DNA of 64,000 bases. Origin: Gonocerus acuteangulatus. Its lineage: Eukaryota; Arthropoda; Insecta; Hemiptera; Coreidae. The position numbers and the translations under genes are program-made. Location of the stretch: positions 124,887,489 through 124,951,488 of the forward strand of contig OX328132.1 of NCBI GenBank assembly GCA_946811695.1, in the 5' to 3' direction. The number at the start of each line of letters is the position of its first letter. Positions within the stretch are counted from its first letter, which is position 1. Of this stretch, positions 21,906-33,041 are shown one piece after another. A model generated the notes under the pieces. The model saw only the letters and a program-made list of their open reading frames with translations. It made no database searches and was not told where the DNA came from.

Positions 21906-22574
21906 TGTAGGACAACAGACTTATTACTACTAAATTGTGGAAGAAGTGATACCTACGGCTTCTATTGGTGACAAATATAAGTTAGAAAAACTACTGTCCA
22001 CTCATCGTGACGAGATAATACTCTGAAAGGCATATAAAAGACATGTACATCAGATAATGATTCAGCTCAAGTTACTTGGGCGTTTAGCTTGCCTGAAGAT
22101 ATTCGGGTCTATCCTTTAGATGATAAAAGTGGGCATACATATTTTTTCAAAAACATTTTTCATCCTTTCATTGTCTTTTAACTATACTTATTACCATGCA
22201 ATAAGGGGTTTAACCTTTTCAAAATGGAATATTTCCATTATTGTACCCCAGATCCTTGCCCACAATCCTGGGCAGCATAATGCATGTCTGTTGTATTTAA
22301 TATTTATGTACCAAATGTTTTGTCATACAATAAAAAAAAAAAATCTCTAAACCTACAAAATTTCAGTGAGTTTTAATCATATAAGACTTTGTATGAATTT
22401 ATATTGGATATGTTAAAACTGTTTTCTGATTAACTGAATGCCATTATTATACATCAAGAAAAAAAAAGTCCCTTGATTATGATTTTCTTCTTCTGAGGTT
22501 GTCATAAAACAAACTCATTCCACTTTTTTTTAAAGGGAAATAAATAATTCTCAGATATTGCCTTTGAATATTTA

Positions 22575-22898
22575 AGTAGCTATATTTAGAATCACAAAAA
22601 TAGCTATTCGGGCATAGTCTTCTGGGAAAGTCTTTGGGGGCAAATTTATGTGGGCGTCGCACTCTAAGGGTTAAGTTGCTATATTTATAATCACAAAAAT
22701 AGCTATTCGGGCTTGGCTTTTAATGAAAGCCTATGTGGCGCAAATATATGTGAGAGTGACACTCTGAGGGTTACGTGCTAAATTTATAACCACAAAAATA
22801 GCTATTTGGGCATGGCCTTCAACGAAAGTCTTTAGGGCGCAAATATATGCGAGCGTGGCACTCTGAGGGTTAAGTTGCTATATTTATAATCACAAAAA
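22575..22898. repeat. 99-bp minisatellite, 3.3 units
   Basis: The unit runs from AAGTTGCTATATTTATAATC through AAATAGCTATTCGGGC to CACTCTGAGGGTT. Full units are 22575-22672, 22673-22771 and 22772-22870, with a partial fourth. Divergence between units is roughly one base in eight, so it is not very recent. Confidence 0.88.
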
Positions 22899-23099
22899 TA
22901 TCTATTTTGAAAGAAAAAAAATACTTAGACCTGGAAATGAAACAAAAAATTGATTTTAAAATGAGCCTTTTTCAAAGGAGAGCTCTTTAAAAATAAAAAA
23001 ATCATATTGTTGGCCTAGAGCCTTGTCTATATTAACTCTATGTTATATGCTGTCTTGAGTAGCAGACATTTTATCTACTTGAAATAAAACAAAATAATA

Positions 23100-23335
23100 A
23101 TTTCATATTTTATTAAATGACAACTGTTTTATTTACACATATTTCAAAATATACACAAGAAATGCTTTTGATGGAGAGTTGGAAACGAATGAAATGAAAG
23201 GCCCAAACCTTACAGGGACACCAGATCTTAATATGTAATGAATAGTCCATTAGACATAGCAAGTAAATGAAATGAAAAATATTTCTGATGAAATGAGAGA
23301 CAGTATTTTGTTATGACTCATCATTATTGAACACC
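23100..23335. repeat. dispersed repeat shared with 1645-1858
   Basis: Shares AACTGTTTTATTTAC, ACCAGATCTTAATATG and flanking AT-rich sequence with the left end of the window. No coding content. Confidence 0.4.
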
Positions 23336-23339
23336 AGAA

Positions 23340-24835
23340 GATCCAGACTTCTTGAATGAATGAATAAGAGCATTTATTTAGCCACACAGTTTACATGCAA
23401 AAACAAACAAGCTTAATGCCTAAGACAATGGGTATAACCTGTCTGCCAGGTTGTAGCTAGTACTTCTAGGCTCATGCTAAGCTATGTAACAGCACAACAG
23501 CATTTCCGTTGTGATCAAAGCAAGCTCTTAATAAACAATATGCCAAGCGTTAAATAAACTAACAAGCAGTGCTGCTAAATCAAAGAAAATAACATGCTAA
23601 AATCATACAAATTCTAAGGTAATTAAAAATAAATAAATAGTACAATACAAAAAACTTTAATTGTATATATTATATTAATCTACACATGCCCTTGGTACGA
23701 AATTATATAATAAAAATAACTAGATAAATAACAACATGCAATTAAAAATTTATCTCGCTTTCAAGCAACAAGAATAATAAAAACAAACTATTAAATCTAT
23801 TTTAACAAGACATAATCATGCTATTATTTTATAACTCTTATGAGAAACATATACATTTCACAGTATGAATTTACAAATTAAAAGTTGAAATATCTAATAA
23901 TCCCTTTCCTATAGCTCCATGCTTTCTCTAAATATTTATAGAAGACTTTCCAATTTTTTCCGTTTAAATATACTATGTACTCACTTTGTGTCAATTGTCA
24001 CTTGCCTAGATAACTATTACGAATACCCCCTAATATTGAACATGATGCAATAAAATGGAAGTTATCTTCAACTTGTTTTGAATTGCACATTGAACAAAAT
24101 CTAGCCGGTTCATCTCTATCTGGACTATAGTTCAAATAGAATAAGCTTCCTCTTGCTTTAAACAACATACTAACAATTCTCAGATTAGTAAACCTATTAT
24201 AGTTACAGCTATCTGATAGGTTCCAATCCAACATACTAAATGTTTTATGATAACATGAAGCTTTTGCTAGATTAATTTGATTTGAGACTTCTGACTCCAT
24301 CATGTTTCCTATAATTTTATCCCAATATTTCCCCTAGTTTTCAACCTTCCCTGTCTCCAATGTTCAATTAAATTCTTCAAAAATACGAGTCCGTGTTTTG
24401 TACCAGTAAATCTTCAACCTATAATTTGTGTAGCCAAAAATTTAGTTAGTATATTATCTCATTTTTGTAATGTAGTTATTATATATTTATAATGCAGTTT
24501 CAGAGTATAAAAGTAAAGGAGTTGAGTTTTAGTTTCTAAATATAGAAACTTTTAGTTTGGAGTATTTTTGGAAAAATGAAATATTCAAATCATTGTACAT
24601 ATCAAATCCCCATATTTGAGCACAATAGCTCAGGACTGATTTTATTACAGAGTTAAAAACGGATAATTTAGAGGTTATGGGTACCTTGAAGTCATTAATT
24701 AAGCCCTTCCATGCTGTATTAAGAGCAAATTTAGATTTTTCTGTTGCGCTTTTTATATGCTTGTGAAAGGATATGAGAGGTGAGAGATGAATTCCTAAGA
24801 CCAGACTTTTTGTTTACCAAGAACAGACGCAATAG
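23340..24835 (-). pseudogene. LINE reverse transcriptase C-terminus and 3' end
   Basis: Minus strand. Frames from about 24830 downward read SLVLGIHLSPLISFHKHI and FNSVIKSVLSYCAQIWGFD, the region after the RT palm in non-LTR elements (usual YLGi.ls..l and KSIl.Y...iWg). After shifts and stops, the frame 24303-23998 ends with PARFCSMCNSKQVEDNFHF and a following C, a C-terminal CCHC motif typical of LINEs. The RT catalytic core is missing above 24835, where a hAT MITE sits. The sequence between 23340 and 23998 would be its 3' UTR, without clear boundaries. Confidence 0.7.
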
Positions 24836-24843
24836 GTCGGTGG

Positions 24844-25109
24844 CATGGGTGTATATAAGGAGGGGCTGCAGCCCCCCCCCCCCCCAATTTTCATTTGATC
24901 GGAAAAATGTGTCATAAAACCTTTAAAAATAAATTAAATAAGATCACTTAGTTTGTAAAAAATATTTTATTTTAGGTGTAATAGCGTTTTACTTGGCTAT
25001 TCCAAGTTCTAAATTGTTAGTATTCTATACCCCCAAAATGGTACCAGCCCCCCCCCCCTAAATTTTCCCAGACCCCCCCTCCCGATATTATTTTCTATAT
25101 ACGCCCATG
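24844..25109. mobile_element. hAT-like MITE, copy 1
   Basis: The ends CATGGGTGTATATA and TATATACGCCCATG are inverted. The flanks GTCGGTGG (24836-24843) and GTCTGTGG (25110-25117) form an 8-bp duplication with one mismatch. It is inverted relative to the copy at 40605-40854, with which it shares most of its length. The interior has C-runs, and no coding capacity is seen. Confidence 0.82.
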
Positions 25110-25117
25110 GTCTGTGG

Positions 25118-26155
25118 ACCCATTTATTGTTTTACTTACTTTAATACACTTTTATTTTAATTTTGTAATTAGTGTTACTAATGTTAATTACTGTCAGTGG
25201 TTGGCTTGTGTTTTAGTATCCTGTATATAAATTATTAAGCTATTTACCTGTATATAAATTATTAAGCTATATAAATTATTAAGCTATGTTGTAAATAACA
25301 TGTGTTAGCCATCTTCTAGTCACTGCTCTAGTAGAATACTTTCTGCACATGCATCTAATATATTTACAAATATTTTATTTTTTTTAAAACCATTCAAGTG
25401 TACTCATTTAAGTGTACTCAAAATGAGTACACTTTTTCTACCCTCTTATTTTAATACTTTAGCACGGGCAAAGAAAACAAATAAGGCCTATTAAATTGAA
25501 TAAAACTTATTAATTCAGGACATCTACTTACATACTTAACAATTTGCATACATACTAAAATAATACTACAAATACTGCTCGTGCTAGTAAATAGTACATA
25601 CAAGTACTACCAAATTATCATTATAAACATTTAAGCCTTCAATTCTTAATGTCAAAAACACTAATATCACTAATAGGTAAAAGCACACAATATGGTATGT
25701 AGGTTTGAAGTATGCAAGAACTACATAGGCACCCTTATTGTTAATTACAAATGTAACTATTATGCAGTAGGTTATACCTATGACAGAAAGGTAAGTTGTT
25801 AGTTTAGTATTTGTGCGTATAGCCTTAGTACTAAGTAATATTTAGGATAAATATGAAACAACATATTATGAAATACGTCATTAATCCACGAAAAAATACT
25901 TATAAAATAAGCATATTCCACGCCATGCTTTAATCCTTATTTGTTTTCCTAATTTGAGCTAGTGTTGTAGGAGAACCTTCATCCTGTCAGGAAGTATTCC
26001 CTTTAGGCTTCCTCTTCCATAACTTGTGTGTAATTTTCTATTTATTCGACAAACATTCTATCACCTTTGCACCAAATGTATCTGAGCTATCCATTCATTT
26101 GTAAATCTTTGCATTTTTGATAGACGGAATACTCATTCGAGTGTACTCCAAATTC
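25118..26155. other. AT-rich unassigned DNA
   Basis: No gene is visible. It contains AGTGTACTC motifs in both orientations (near 25397-25435 and 26138-26150), which might be the ends of an unrecognised inverted-repeat element of about 760 bp, but the ends do not match well enough to call. Confidence 0.4.
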
Positions 26156-26830
26156 TATGAGATCAGTTTACCTATAACCTATTACAATTTATATTAGAGT
26201 CAAATTAGCACAGTGATTCACATTCGTAGTTTATAATAATAAAAACAAATTTATCCCCTTGGACCCATTCTGGATTCAGGTTAAATTAATATAAAGCAGA
26301 CCAGAAACACTACAGATTTTGGGAACTTGGGGCTCTGAGTGCCGAGGGCTAGAGAAAGACCAATGTTAGCAGTTAGGTGACGATGGTGAAAATATTTTCT
26401 ATGTTTTCATAGAAAACTATATTTTCACCATAGTCACTTAACCGCTAACATTGGTCTTTCTCTGCCTCCTAGCAACTGAAGAATCAATTATGGGAGAAAT
26501 GCCTTCAAAGTGAGTCTGATGGCATGCTGGAATGAAGGCAGAACCCTTTTAAATGAAGAAAGAATACTTCAGAAATGGCAGCGCCATTTCCAAAAAGATT
26601 TTCGAAAAATAAATTGCCCTTTCAGTGGGATTGGCCTACTTGGCAGCAATGAATGAAGATATGAGCCCTCTGACTTAGACAAGAGGGAAGGGGGACATGG
26701 AAGCCAAGGGAAAATGAAATAGCTATAAGTCAGTTATTCAAGCACGGTGGTCCAGAGCTCATGAAAGCTTTATGAGGCCTTCTACTGGTCATTTTGGAGA
26801 GAGAAAGACAATGCCTATAGGTTGGCTTAA
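26155..26830. repeat. segmental duplicate of 10526-11935
   Basis: Colinear with the right part of the 930-bp unit and with 11640-11935 (ATGAGATCAGTTTACCTATA, ACTTGGGGCTC, GACAATGCCTATAGG). It differs by the inverted repeat at 26352-26462 and by extra sequence after it. Confidence 0.78.
26352..26462. repeat. 52-bp inverted repeat
   Basis: 26352-26403 and 26408-26462 are nearly perfect complements around a 4-nt centre. They include GAAAGACCAATGTTAGC on one side and GCTAACATTGGTCTTTC on the other. The paralogous site at 11660-11700 has only the left arm, so the second arm was created in this copy. Confidence 0.88.
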
Positions 26831-27328
26831 CCCTCCTTCCACAAGTAGGTGTCAAATACGATAACTTCCGTTTCCTTTCTTGTACGATGATTATCTGGAC
26901 ATAGGTTGAGGGTTGTAACTGTGACTTCCCTATCTATCAGTACTCCTTTTGACAACAAACAAGAACGGAAAGTCATTCACCTTTATCCTTCTTTGTAATT
27001 TTCATATATCTGTGGAAAACTGAGTTTCAGAGTCGGATACGACACCGCCTTGTGGTACTCGTATACGTGAAGAGTTTTTCATCGTGTACGTAGAGCTCAA
27101 GGAGTTATTCCATGACAATTTACCATTGTTTTACATGTTAATATGGTATGTTATCGTCTGTTGGTTACCGATGAGGAAATTCTACAAGAAATGGCCCGGT
27201 AAGTGGCTGAAGAAAGTGACGAAACGTGTAGTGAAACCGAAGTCTTTTTGAAGACTTGTGCTTTCTCTTTAGTTAGTTAGACACCGCCTTGTGGTATGTG
27301 CACTGAAAAATACCTTGTGGGAGGAAGG
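26831..27328. mobile_element. piggyBac-type MITE
   Basis: The element lies between two TTAA sites (26827-26830 and 27329-27332). Its ends CCCTCCTTCCACAAG and CTTGTGGGAGGAAGG are inverted with small differences. The TTAA duplication and CCCT start are the hallmarks of piggyBac-like elements. The paralogue at 11925-11945 keeps a single TTAA and no insert. A GACACCGCCTTGTGGTA block is repeated at about 27037 and 27278. There is no transposase. Confidence 0.9.
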
Positions 27329-27899
27329 TTAAGACCATCATCAGTCCGAAAAACAAGAGGAGGTTCAAGTTGATAGTAATCATCACAGTGACATCGTCTA
27401 TTTGCTTCTTATATATAAAGCCATCTATCTTATACTATTAGACAAATTCCTATATTGCAATTACAATTTTACTATTTGGCCTTTTCCATCCAGATTCTAT
27501 AAGGTAAAACTACAGTTAATCTCATCTTCAACAGACCTTAAAAAAATTTTAGGTAGACAATATAAGCTCACCAGAACTCGAAGAAGGATTCTAATCTACC
27601 CTCCTTATCTGAGGCAAAAAGGGAGGAGGAGTAAACAGTAAAATCCATTCATCTGTTTATTGGGTCAGATCACTTCAACTAAAGTATCTGAAGTTGTCTG
27701 TTTTTGAGAGTATCACAGTGATATTACTTAACATTTAAATCCGGAATACGTTTGATTATAAAATATAATGTAAAGAATGTATGGAACATTGATAAGAAAA
27801 TAAGATATATAAATATATATATATACATATATATTCAAAAACTATCATAATAAATAAAATTATGAAAATGACATATTTTGTTTTTTTATTTTTTTTTAC
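27329..27899. repeat. segmental duplicate of 11945-12290 and 16691-16872
   Basis: Colinear with the other copy on both sides of the Helentron-like insertion there, giving the uninterrupted sequence across that site. The short frames here are not conserved between copies. Confidence 0.75.
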
Positions 27900-28003
27900 C
27901 ATTTAATGGTGAAAAATTGTTTTCCGTCCGAAGAATATCCCCTTCCAGTTATCTTTTCAGGTTCCTTCATCTCCTCTGTTTTGTATTCCTCCTTTCTTCT
28001 TGT
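27900..28003 (-). CDS. chromoshadow domain, N-terminal exon (copy a)
   Basis: Minus strand. The acceptor ATTTTCCAG ends at 28004 and the donor GTAAAA starts at 27899. The exon is 104 nt, starts in phase 0 and leaves TG of a Trp codon. The peptide contains EEYKTEEMKEPEKITG and SSDGKQFFTIKW, matching the first strands of an HP1 chromoshadow domain (PEKIIGATDSxG...FLxKWK). It can be spliced in frame from 32822-32901 upstream and into 19114-19228 downstream, giving a protein of about 95 residues with this domain only and no chromodomain. The duplicate is 16873-16976. Confidence 0.66.
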
Positions 28004-28129
28004 CTGGAAAATAAAACGATTCTCTTTCAACTCCTTAATAATGTGAAAACATTTAAGCCAGAAAAAAATAAAATTAACGTTTAATATTTATTCTTTTGTG
28101 ATGAAATTCACTATCTGAATTTATAATAT

Positions 28130-28760
28130 TTCTGGACCATACTGATGTACAATAGGTATAGATTAAATGTACAGTCAAACAAAAATAAATTAATCAGTTT
28201 AAAATTACAAAATAATAATTGTTATCTAAATAGTAAACCTCCAAAATGCAAAAGGTGGTGGGAGAATGCGTCAGCTTTTTTCCCGCTTAAAAGCTCTCAG
28301 TCTAAGCCTAGCCCACCACGGAGTAGAGAGTCTATGTCCATCCTCAACAGAGTAAGGAGTCTCACAGCATACAGATTGCGAACCCTCTCATATGGTGTTT
28401 TTATATATATGTGAATTTATTTACTGGCTTAAGCAAGAATACTAATGGTGAATACGTGTCCTGCTGAAGAAGGAATTATTTGAAAATTTATTGAAATGCA
28501 GAACATTTGGACTCTTGTTTAAAGACTCTATTTATTAAAAGGTAAGAATTATATTTTGTAATCATATTGATTTTTTTTTATTACTTGTTTGATAATACAT
28601 TTGTATTGGTAATTGTATTTCAGTATTGTTTGGAAATACGTAATTGTTTAATATTCATTCACTCGGAACTTTTTATCCCTGAGATTAAGTTCTCATTATA
28701 ATATAATTATCCTAATAATTAATTTCTCCAACTATAAATATTATCTAAATAATTTATTTT
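28130..28760. other. unassigned DNA
   Basis: A short frame at 28145-28414 has a slightly GC-richer stretch (28252-28400) but resembles no known protein. The rest is AT-rich intronic or intergenic sequence. Confidence 0.4.
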
Positions 28761-28781
28761 CTTACATATATAAAAAATCAT

Positions 28782-28847
<66 letters not shown>

Positions 28848-29700
28848 TTTGGTCGATATGACGGGCTAGTTAATAAAATAATTATTTACACTGCAGCCTC
28901 AGAGGATTTTCAGTCTGCAGGAGCGTATCTCATGCACAATGTGTTGTAGACACCCTTGTGTATAGATTTAGAAGAAAGAGACACTCCTTGCAAATGGATA
29001 ATTTTTTAACCAGTGTCCCTATTGGGGACAACCCAAGGTCTGGAAACCCCAAGGACGTAACTCAGAAAAAATTATAATAAGGTAATGTGCATTAAATGGA
29101 GAGATAAGTAAAAGATTTTAGCAAGCTCTTCAGAGCACAGTGGAGAGATGGAAACAAAACGAAATAGAAGGGAACAAGATGTTCAAAAACCAAAAGAGGG
29201 TATTGAATGAATGAAAAATATATTTATACACATATATTTATTGTATTAGAAAAATCAATGTGCTTTACCGAGGCACCTTGACGCTAGTAATGGCACAAGA
29301 GGAAGACCAAGAAGAAGAAGAAGATGAATGTGCTCACTGAATCTTCTTTAAAGGCAAGTGAATGAACGAACCTTCTAAGTGTTTAAAATATCTTAAAAAT
29401 ATATATTGAAGTTAAAATATATTTAAAAAAACGAAAGTTTCTTTTGTAAATAATGAAAATATTACTGAATTTCAAGCAACAAATTACATAGTATTAATAA
29501 TATAAAACTAGTAAATAACATTCATAAAACGTAGAAAGAAATAAAAAAACGACAAGCTCTTATAAAACATAAAATGAACTGTTTGAAAAATACTTAATTT
29601 TAGACTAAATAATATTTTAGAAATTTTATGATAAACATAATACAAAATATTAATAAAACAAATTTCTCTCATGAGACCACTATTGCGGGGTGTAACTGAA
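28760..29700. repeat. dispersed repeat, copy C
   Basis: Matches 50620-51260 over almost its whole length (TAACAATATATA, GGGCTAGTTAATAAAATAAT, GATTTTCAGTCTGCAGGAGC) and copies A and B from about 29010 onward. It contains (TA)n at 28788-28841. It stops abruptly near 29690, before the hammerhead module found in copies A and B. Confidence 0.75.
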
Positions 29701-31185
29701 TATCTTTTTTTATGCAAGCCTTTGGACCAATATTGGCAGAGTTAAAAACATGCATTTTTTATTTTATTTTTTTCATCACTTTAAAAATTATTGCATTTTA
29801 AAAATGGGTTTTACTATGTTACATACAAATTACAGCATTTCGAAGAGGTGCGAATAACGAAAAAAAAAAAAAAACTATAATGACTCAACTTTTTCACACA
29901 GCAAAATGAAATAATATCACACAAACAAGTATATTGCACAAACACTTCTAACGAAATAATGCAATCCCAGTCGTGTCAGGTAAGTGTGAAAATTGGACAA
30001 CCTTGAATAAGAGAAGGTATAGAGAATGACCATAAAGTGAAAAACCCTATATTTACCCTTTATTCCCTGAACATCATGCCTACACTATCTATCAGCAAAT
30101 AGTGGTCATTATTTACTTTTCAAACTATTGCTTAATAGTGCTCCAGGGAAATTGAGTTATATTGGCTACACTAGGATGTACATTCGAAGAGAAGTCAATT
30201 GCGAGTTAACTTGTCAGTAGGCTGAGGCGAAAGGATACCTGCAGAGAAGTTAACTTGTTTGGAGGCCGAAGAGTATAGGTGCCCGAGGATAAAGGCAGAA
30301 TTTTAAAATAAACCTCTCGGAAAAAGAGGTGACTTTATTTTTATGTCTTGTTCTGCTTATTAATGACCCAAGCCTCACATAAATAGTTTTTTTTTATTGG
30401 CCAATGATAAGAACAAGAGCTTTAGATTATTTTAAATTATTAGAACTTTTTCCTACATTTTTTAAAAGCGGTTATATTTTTGTTTGTGTACATGCATTGT
30501 ACAAGTTTATCAAGCTAATATTTTGAAAATATTTATTATATAAAACAAACAGAAGATATTTAAAACCCGTAAAAATATAGGGTTATCCAGAGAACTTTAC
30601 GAACAAATAAAGATTAGATATAAGTTTTAAATTTATTTCTACATATTAAATATAATTAACGCCATTAGCGAATTCCCTGGGAAATGGAAAAGGTAGTTAT
30701 ACGAAAGATTGATGTCTGGTGAGAAGGGTGGTTGTGGTAAAATCTCCCATCCGTAGCTCAATAAGTGCTACTGAGTCCTGCTCCCACACTGTTGCAGGCT
30801 GACAAGACGCTTTCCCCATGCTACTCTTGCACTTGAGTGGGCTGAGAAAGACGCTATGTTCTCTCTAATACCAGAATACTCATGCTACCTAGTGGCTTTT
30901 CCAAGTTATTCTAATAGTTACCCTAGTTCTCCGGTAGATAGCACGTGATATATGACTTGCTCTGTCTCCTCTATGAGCACAAAGCTCACATTTGTGCAGT
31001 GTGTAGTACAAAAAAAAAAAAATGAAAAGCCATTTCACCATGGAGTAAAGATTGTGTTACATTGTCTCATACTATTCCATTCTTTGAAATGCCACAAGAA
31101 AACAAAAAATAAATAAAAACTAGCATAGTTTTTAAATAAAAAAATTAAAAAAAAAACACTATATATTTCACCTTTACATATACAC
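29700..31185. other. mostly unassigned DNA
   Basis: No complete gene. The minus-strand stretch 31000-30660 is somewhat GC-richer and gives fragments such as HKCELCAHRGDRASHI that might be a LINE C-terminal zinc motif, but stops interrupt every frame, so I do not call it. Confidence 0.35.
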
Positions 31186-31187
31186 AG

Positions 31188-32130
31188 GGTGACCCCAAAA
31201 TAAATGGCAAAACTTCGGGAATCGATGCCGGATGAAAACAGAAAGAAAAAAAGTCCTTTGGCATTTTTCTTGATTCTGTTTCGTTTCCGAGAAAAACGCC
31301 AAAAATGACAACACAATTGAGAAAAGGCATTCTTGCACAATGCCAATATAAAAATCATTAAAAGTATATGTTTTATCTCCTGCTCCCTCTACCCTCCCAC
31401 CTCTCCCTCTTCAAAAAAAAACAAAAAAAACAACAAAAATCTTCTTGGTCAAAAAAATTAAATGACAGAATGTAAAGCTGCAAGTTCAACATAATTTAAA
31501 ATAGCTACTTTTCTTCGAAGGAAAGTCATAAAACACAAAGCAAAAAACTTTCAATTCTTAATAAAATTAAATTTTCAATTCTTAAAACAGTTTAACATTT
31601 TAAACTGGACGCAAACATAAATATAAAATAAACATTTCCTCTTCTAATAATTCCTGACAATTTATTCAAAACTGTTCAAAGGTTTGGCCTCTTGCAGCAA
31701 TACAGGCATCACAACGCACATTGAAAGATTGGTTGGCATTTCTGCATTGCTCTGCAGTAAACTGTTCCCAGGCCCATCTGATGCGATGGATGAGGTGCTT
31801 CCTTGAGCCAATGGGCTTCCTGTAGACCAAATCTTTAATGTAGTCCCCATGCAAAGAAATCCAAGGGTGTGAGGTCTGAAGATTGAGCCGGCAAAATACC
31901 GGCCCACCACGTCCTATCCAACGCCACGGATAGTTAGTGTCCAACCAATTTTGGATGTCCCTCCTATAGTGGGCTAGTCTAAGACCCAGCTTCCCAATCT
32001 TTGTGACAAAAGGACTTCCTCCAAGAACACCGACAGTTTATTATCAAGGAATGTGTGGAAAGACTCTGCGTCAAGTCGAGGGGTGAAAAAATGGAGACCT
32101 AATTATTCATTATTCCACACAAAATCAGAG
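31188..32130 (-). pseudogene. mariner-like (IS630/Tc1 group) transposase remnant
   Basis: Minus strand. Frames between about 32000 and 31665 read HYRRDIQNWLDTNYPWRWIG, RGGPVFC, then DYIKDLVYRKPIGSRKHL and a tail of RCDACIAARGQTFEQF. This is the C-terminal third of mariner-like transposases (usual: fp.rWIGRgGpi.WPaRSPDLtplDFfLWGylKd.VY). The DLTPLDFFLWG segment containing the third catalytic residue is scrambled by frameshifts. At 31187-31210 the sequence CAGGGTGACCCCAAAATAAA looks like the matching 3' terminus next to a TA. The N-terminal part and the other end were not found. Confidence 0.7.
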
Positions 32131-32820
32131 GCATACTCACTATTTTGGGTTGGGAGGAAAATAAAAGGAGAGAGGAAAATACCTCAGAAAAATAATTTTT
32201 ACAAGAGAGGAAGGAAAAGAATTATGAAATGTGCTCTAGATGTGGTATGCATCTCTGGGCAATTGAATTCTGCATGAAATCAATAATATGAAAAATCTAA
32301 TTTCTGATGAATTATTTTACTCAATTTCACTGCAAAAATGTTGACAAATAGACAAAATTATGCTTTATAAAACAGCCATTCACCTGTCATCTACTATGCT
32401 GGATAATTAAAAGTAAAAGTCAAAGCTATGGTTCAAGGCGATCTTTAGAGGCTAGTGCCTCGAACCGGTCTGTGAAAGCTTCTGCTTTTAGGATTCATGC
32501 CTCGAAGTCTTCAAGGCATGCTCTTTCATATCACTAGCTCAAGAGGAAGTGGTTTGCTTCGTTACAACAAGTATGAGCTATCACTGCAACCAATAGATTG
32601 TCACAGAAGGACTTCCAGAACTGGTACAAACAGTTTTAATGATATCATACTCACTGTGTTGAGGGCAAAAGTGCCTTCATGGAAGATTATTGGCTGCAGT
32701 TTCACAGTGAACACGGTTTATACATGTTTTGCATCCGTAGAACCTAAAATGTAGGTCCTGGAGCAGGACTGATTGTCTTATAAATTAGTTATTAAGCGTT
32801 AGTACCATAGTGTAATCTTA
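32131..32820. other. unassigned DNA
   Basis: The frames at 32053-32277 and 32497-32754 have no recognisable similarity. The sequence between the transposase remnant and the exon at 32822 is presumably intronic on the minus strand. Confidence 0.35.
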
Positions 32821-32821
32821 C

Positions 32822-32901
32822 CCTACTTGAATATTGTTCAGCCGGGTCACAACAAACATCTGATTTATCCTTGGAGGATGATGCCATTTTTTTAATAATC
32901 A
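32822..32901 (-). CDS. first coding exon of the chromoshadow gene (candidate)
   Basis: Minus strand. The acceptor TTGTTTCTTTTAG ends at 32902, 14 nt of leader follow, and ATG is at 32887-32885. The frame MASSSKDKSDV... runs 22 codons to a strong donor, AGG|GTAAGA, at 32822. It ends in phase 0, exactly the phase at which exon 27900-28003 begins. An A-rich context (AAAAAATGG) precedes the start. The 22 residues are hydrophilic and resemble no domain. The link to the chromoshadow exons rests on strand, order, phase and splice-site quality, not on transcript evidence. Confidence 0.5.
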
Positions 32902-33041
32902 CTAAAAGAAACAATTAAATATTTTAATTAGTTATACATATAATGAAAATAGAGAATAAAATCCAACTGCTTCTATTGTTTTGCACGCAATGGTCCTGCT
33001 AACAATGTGAGCATAAATAATTATGAGTTTATATATATATA

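Noticed and set aside
27207..27225. Hammerhead-like CTGAAGAAAGTGACGAAACG in the piggyBac MITE
   Set aside because: The stem II region is only a few unpaired bases and there is no stem I partner. The match to the core alone is not enough.
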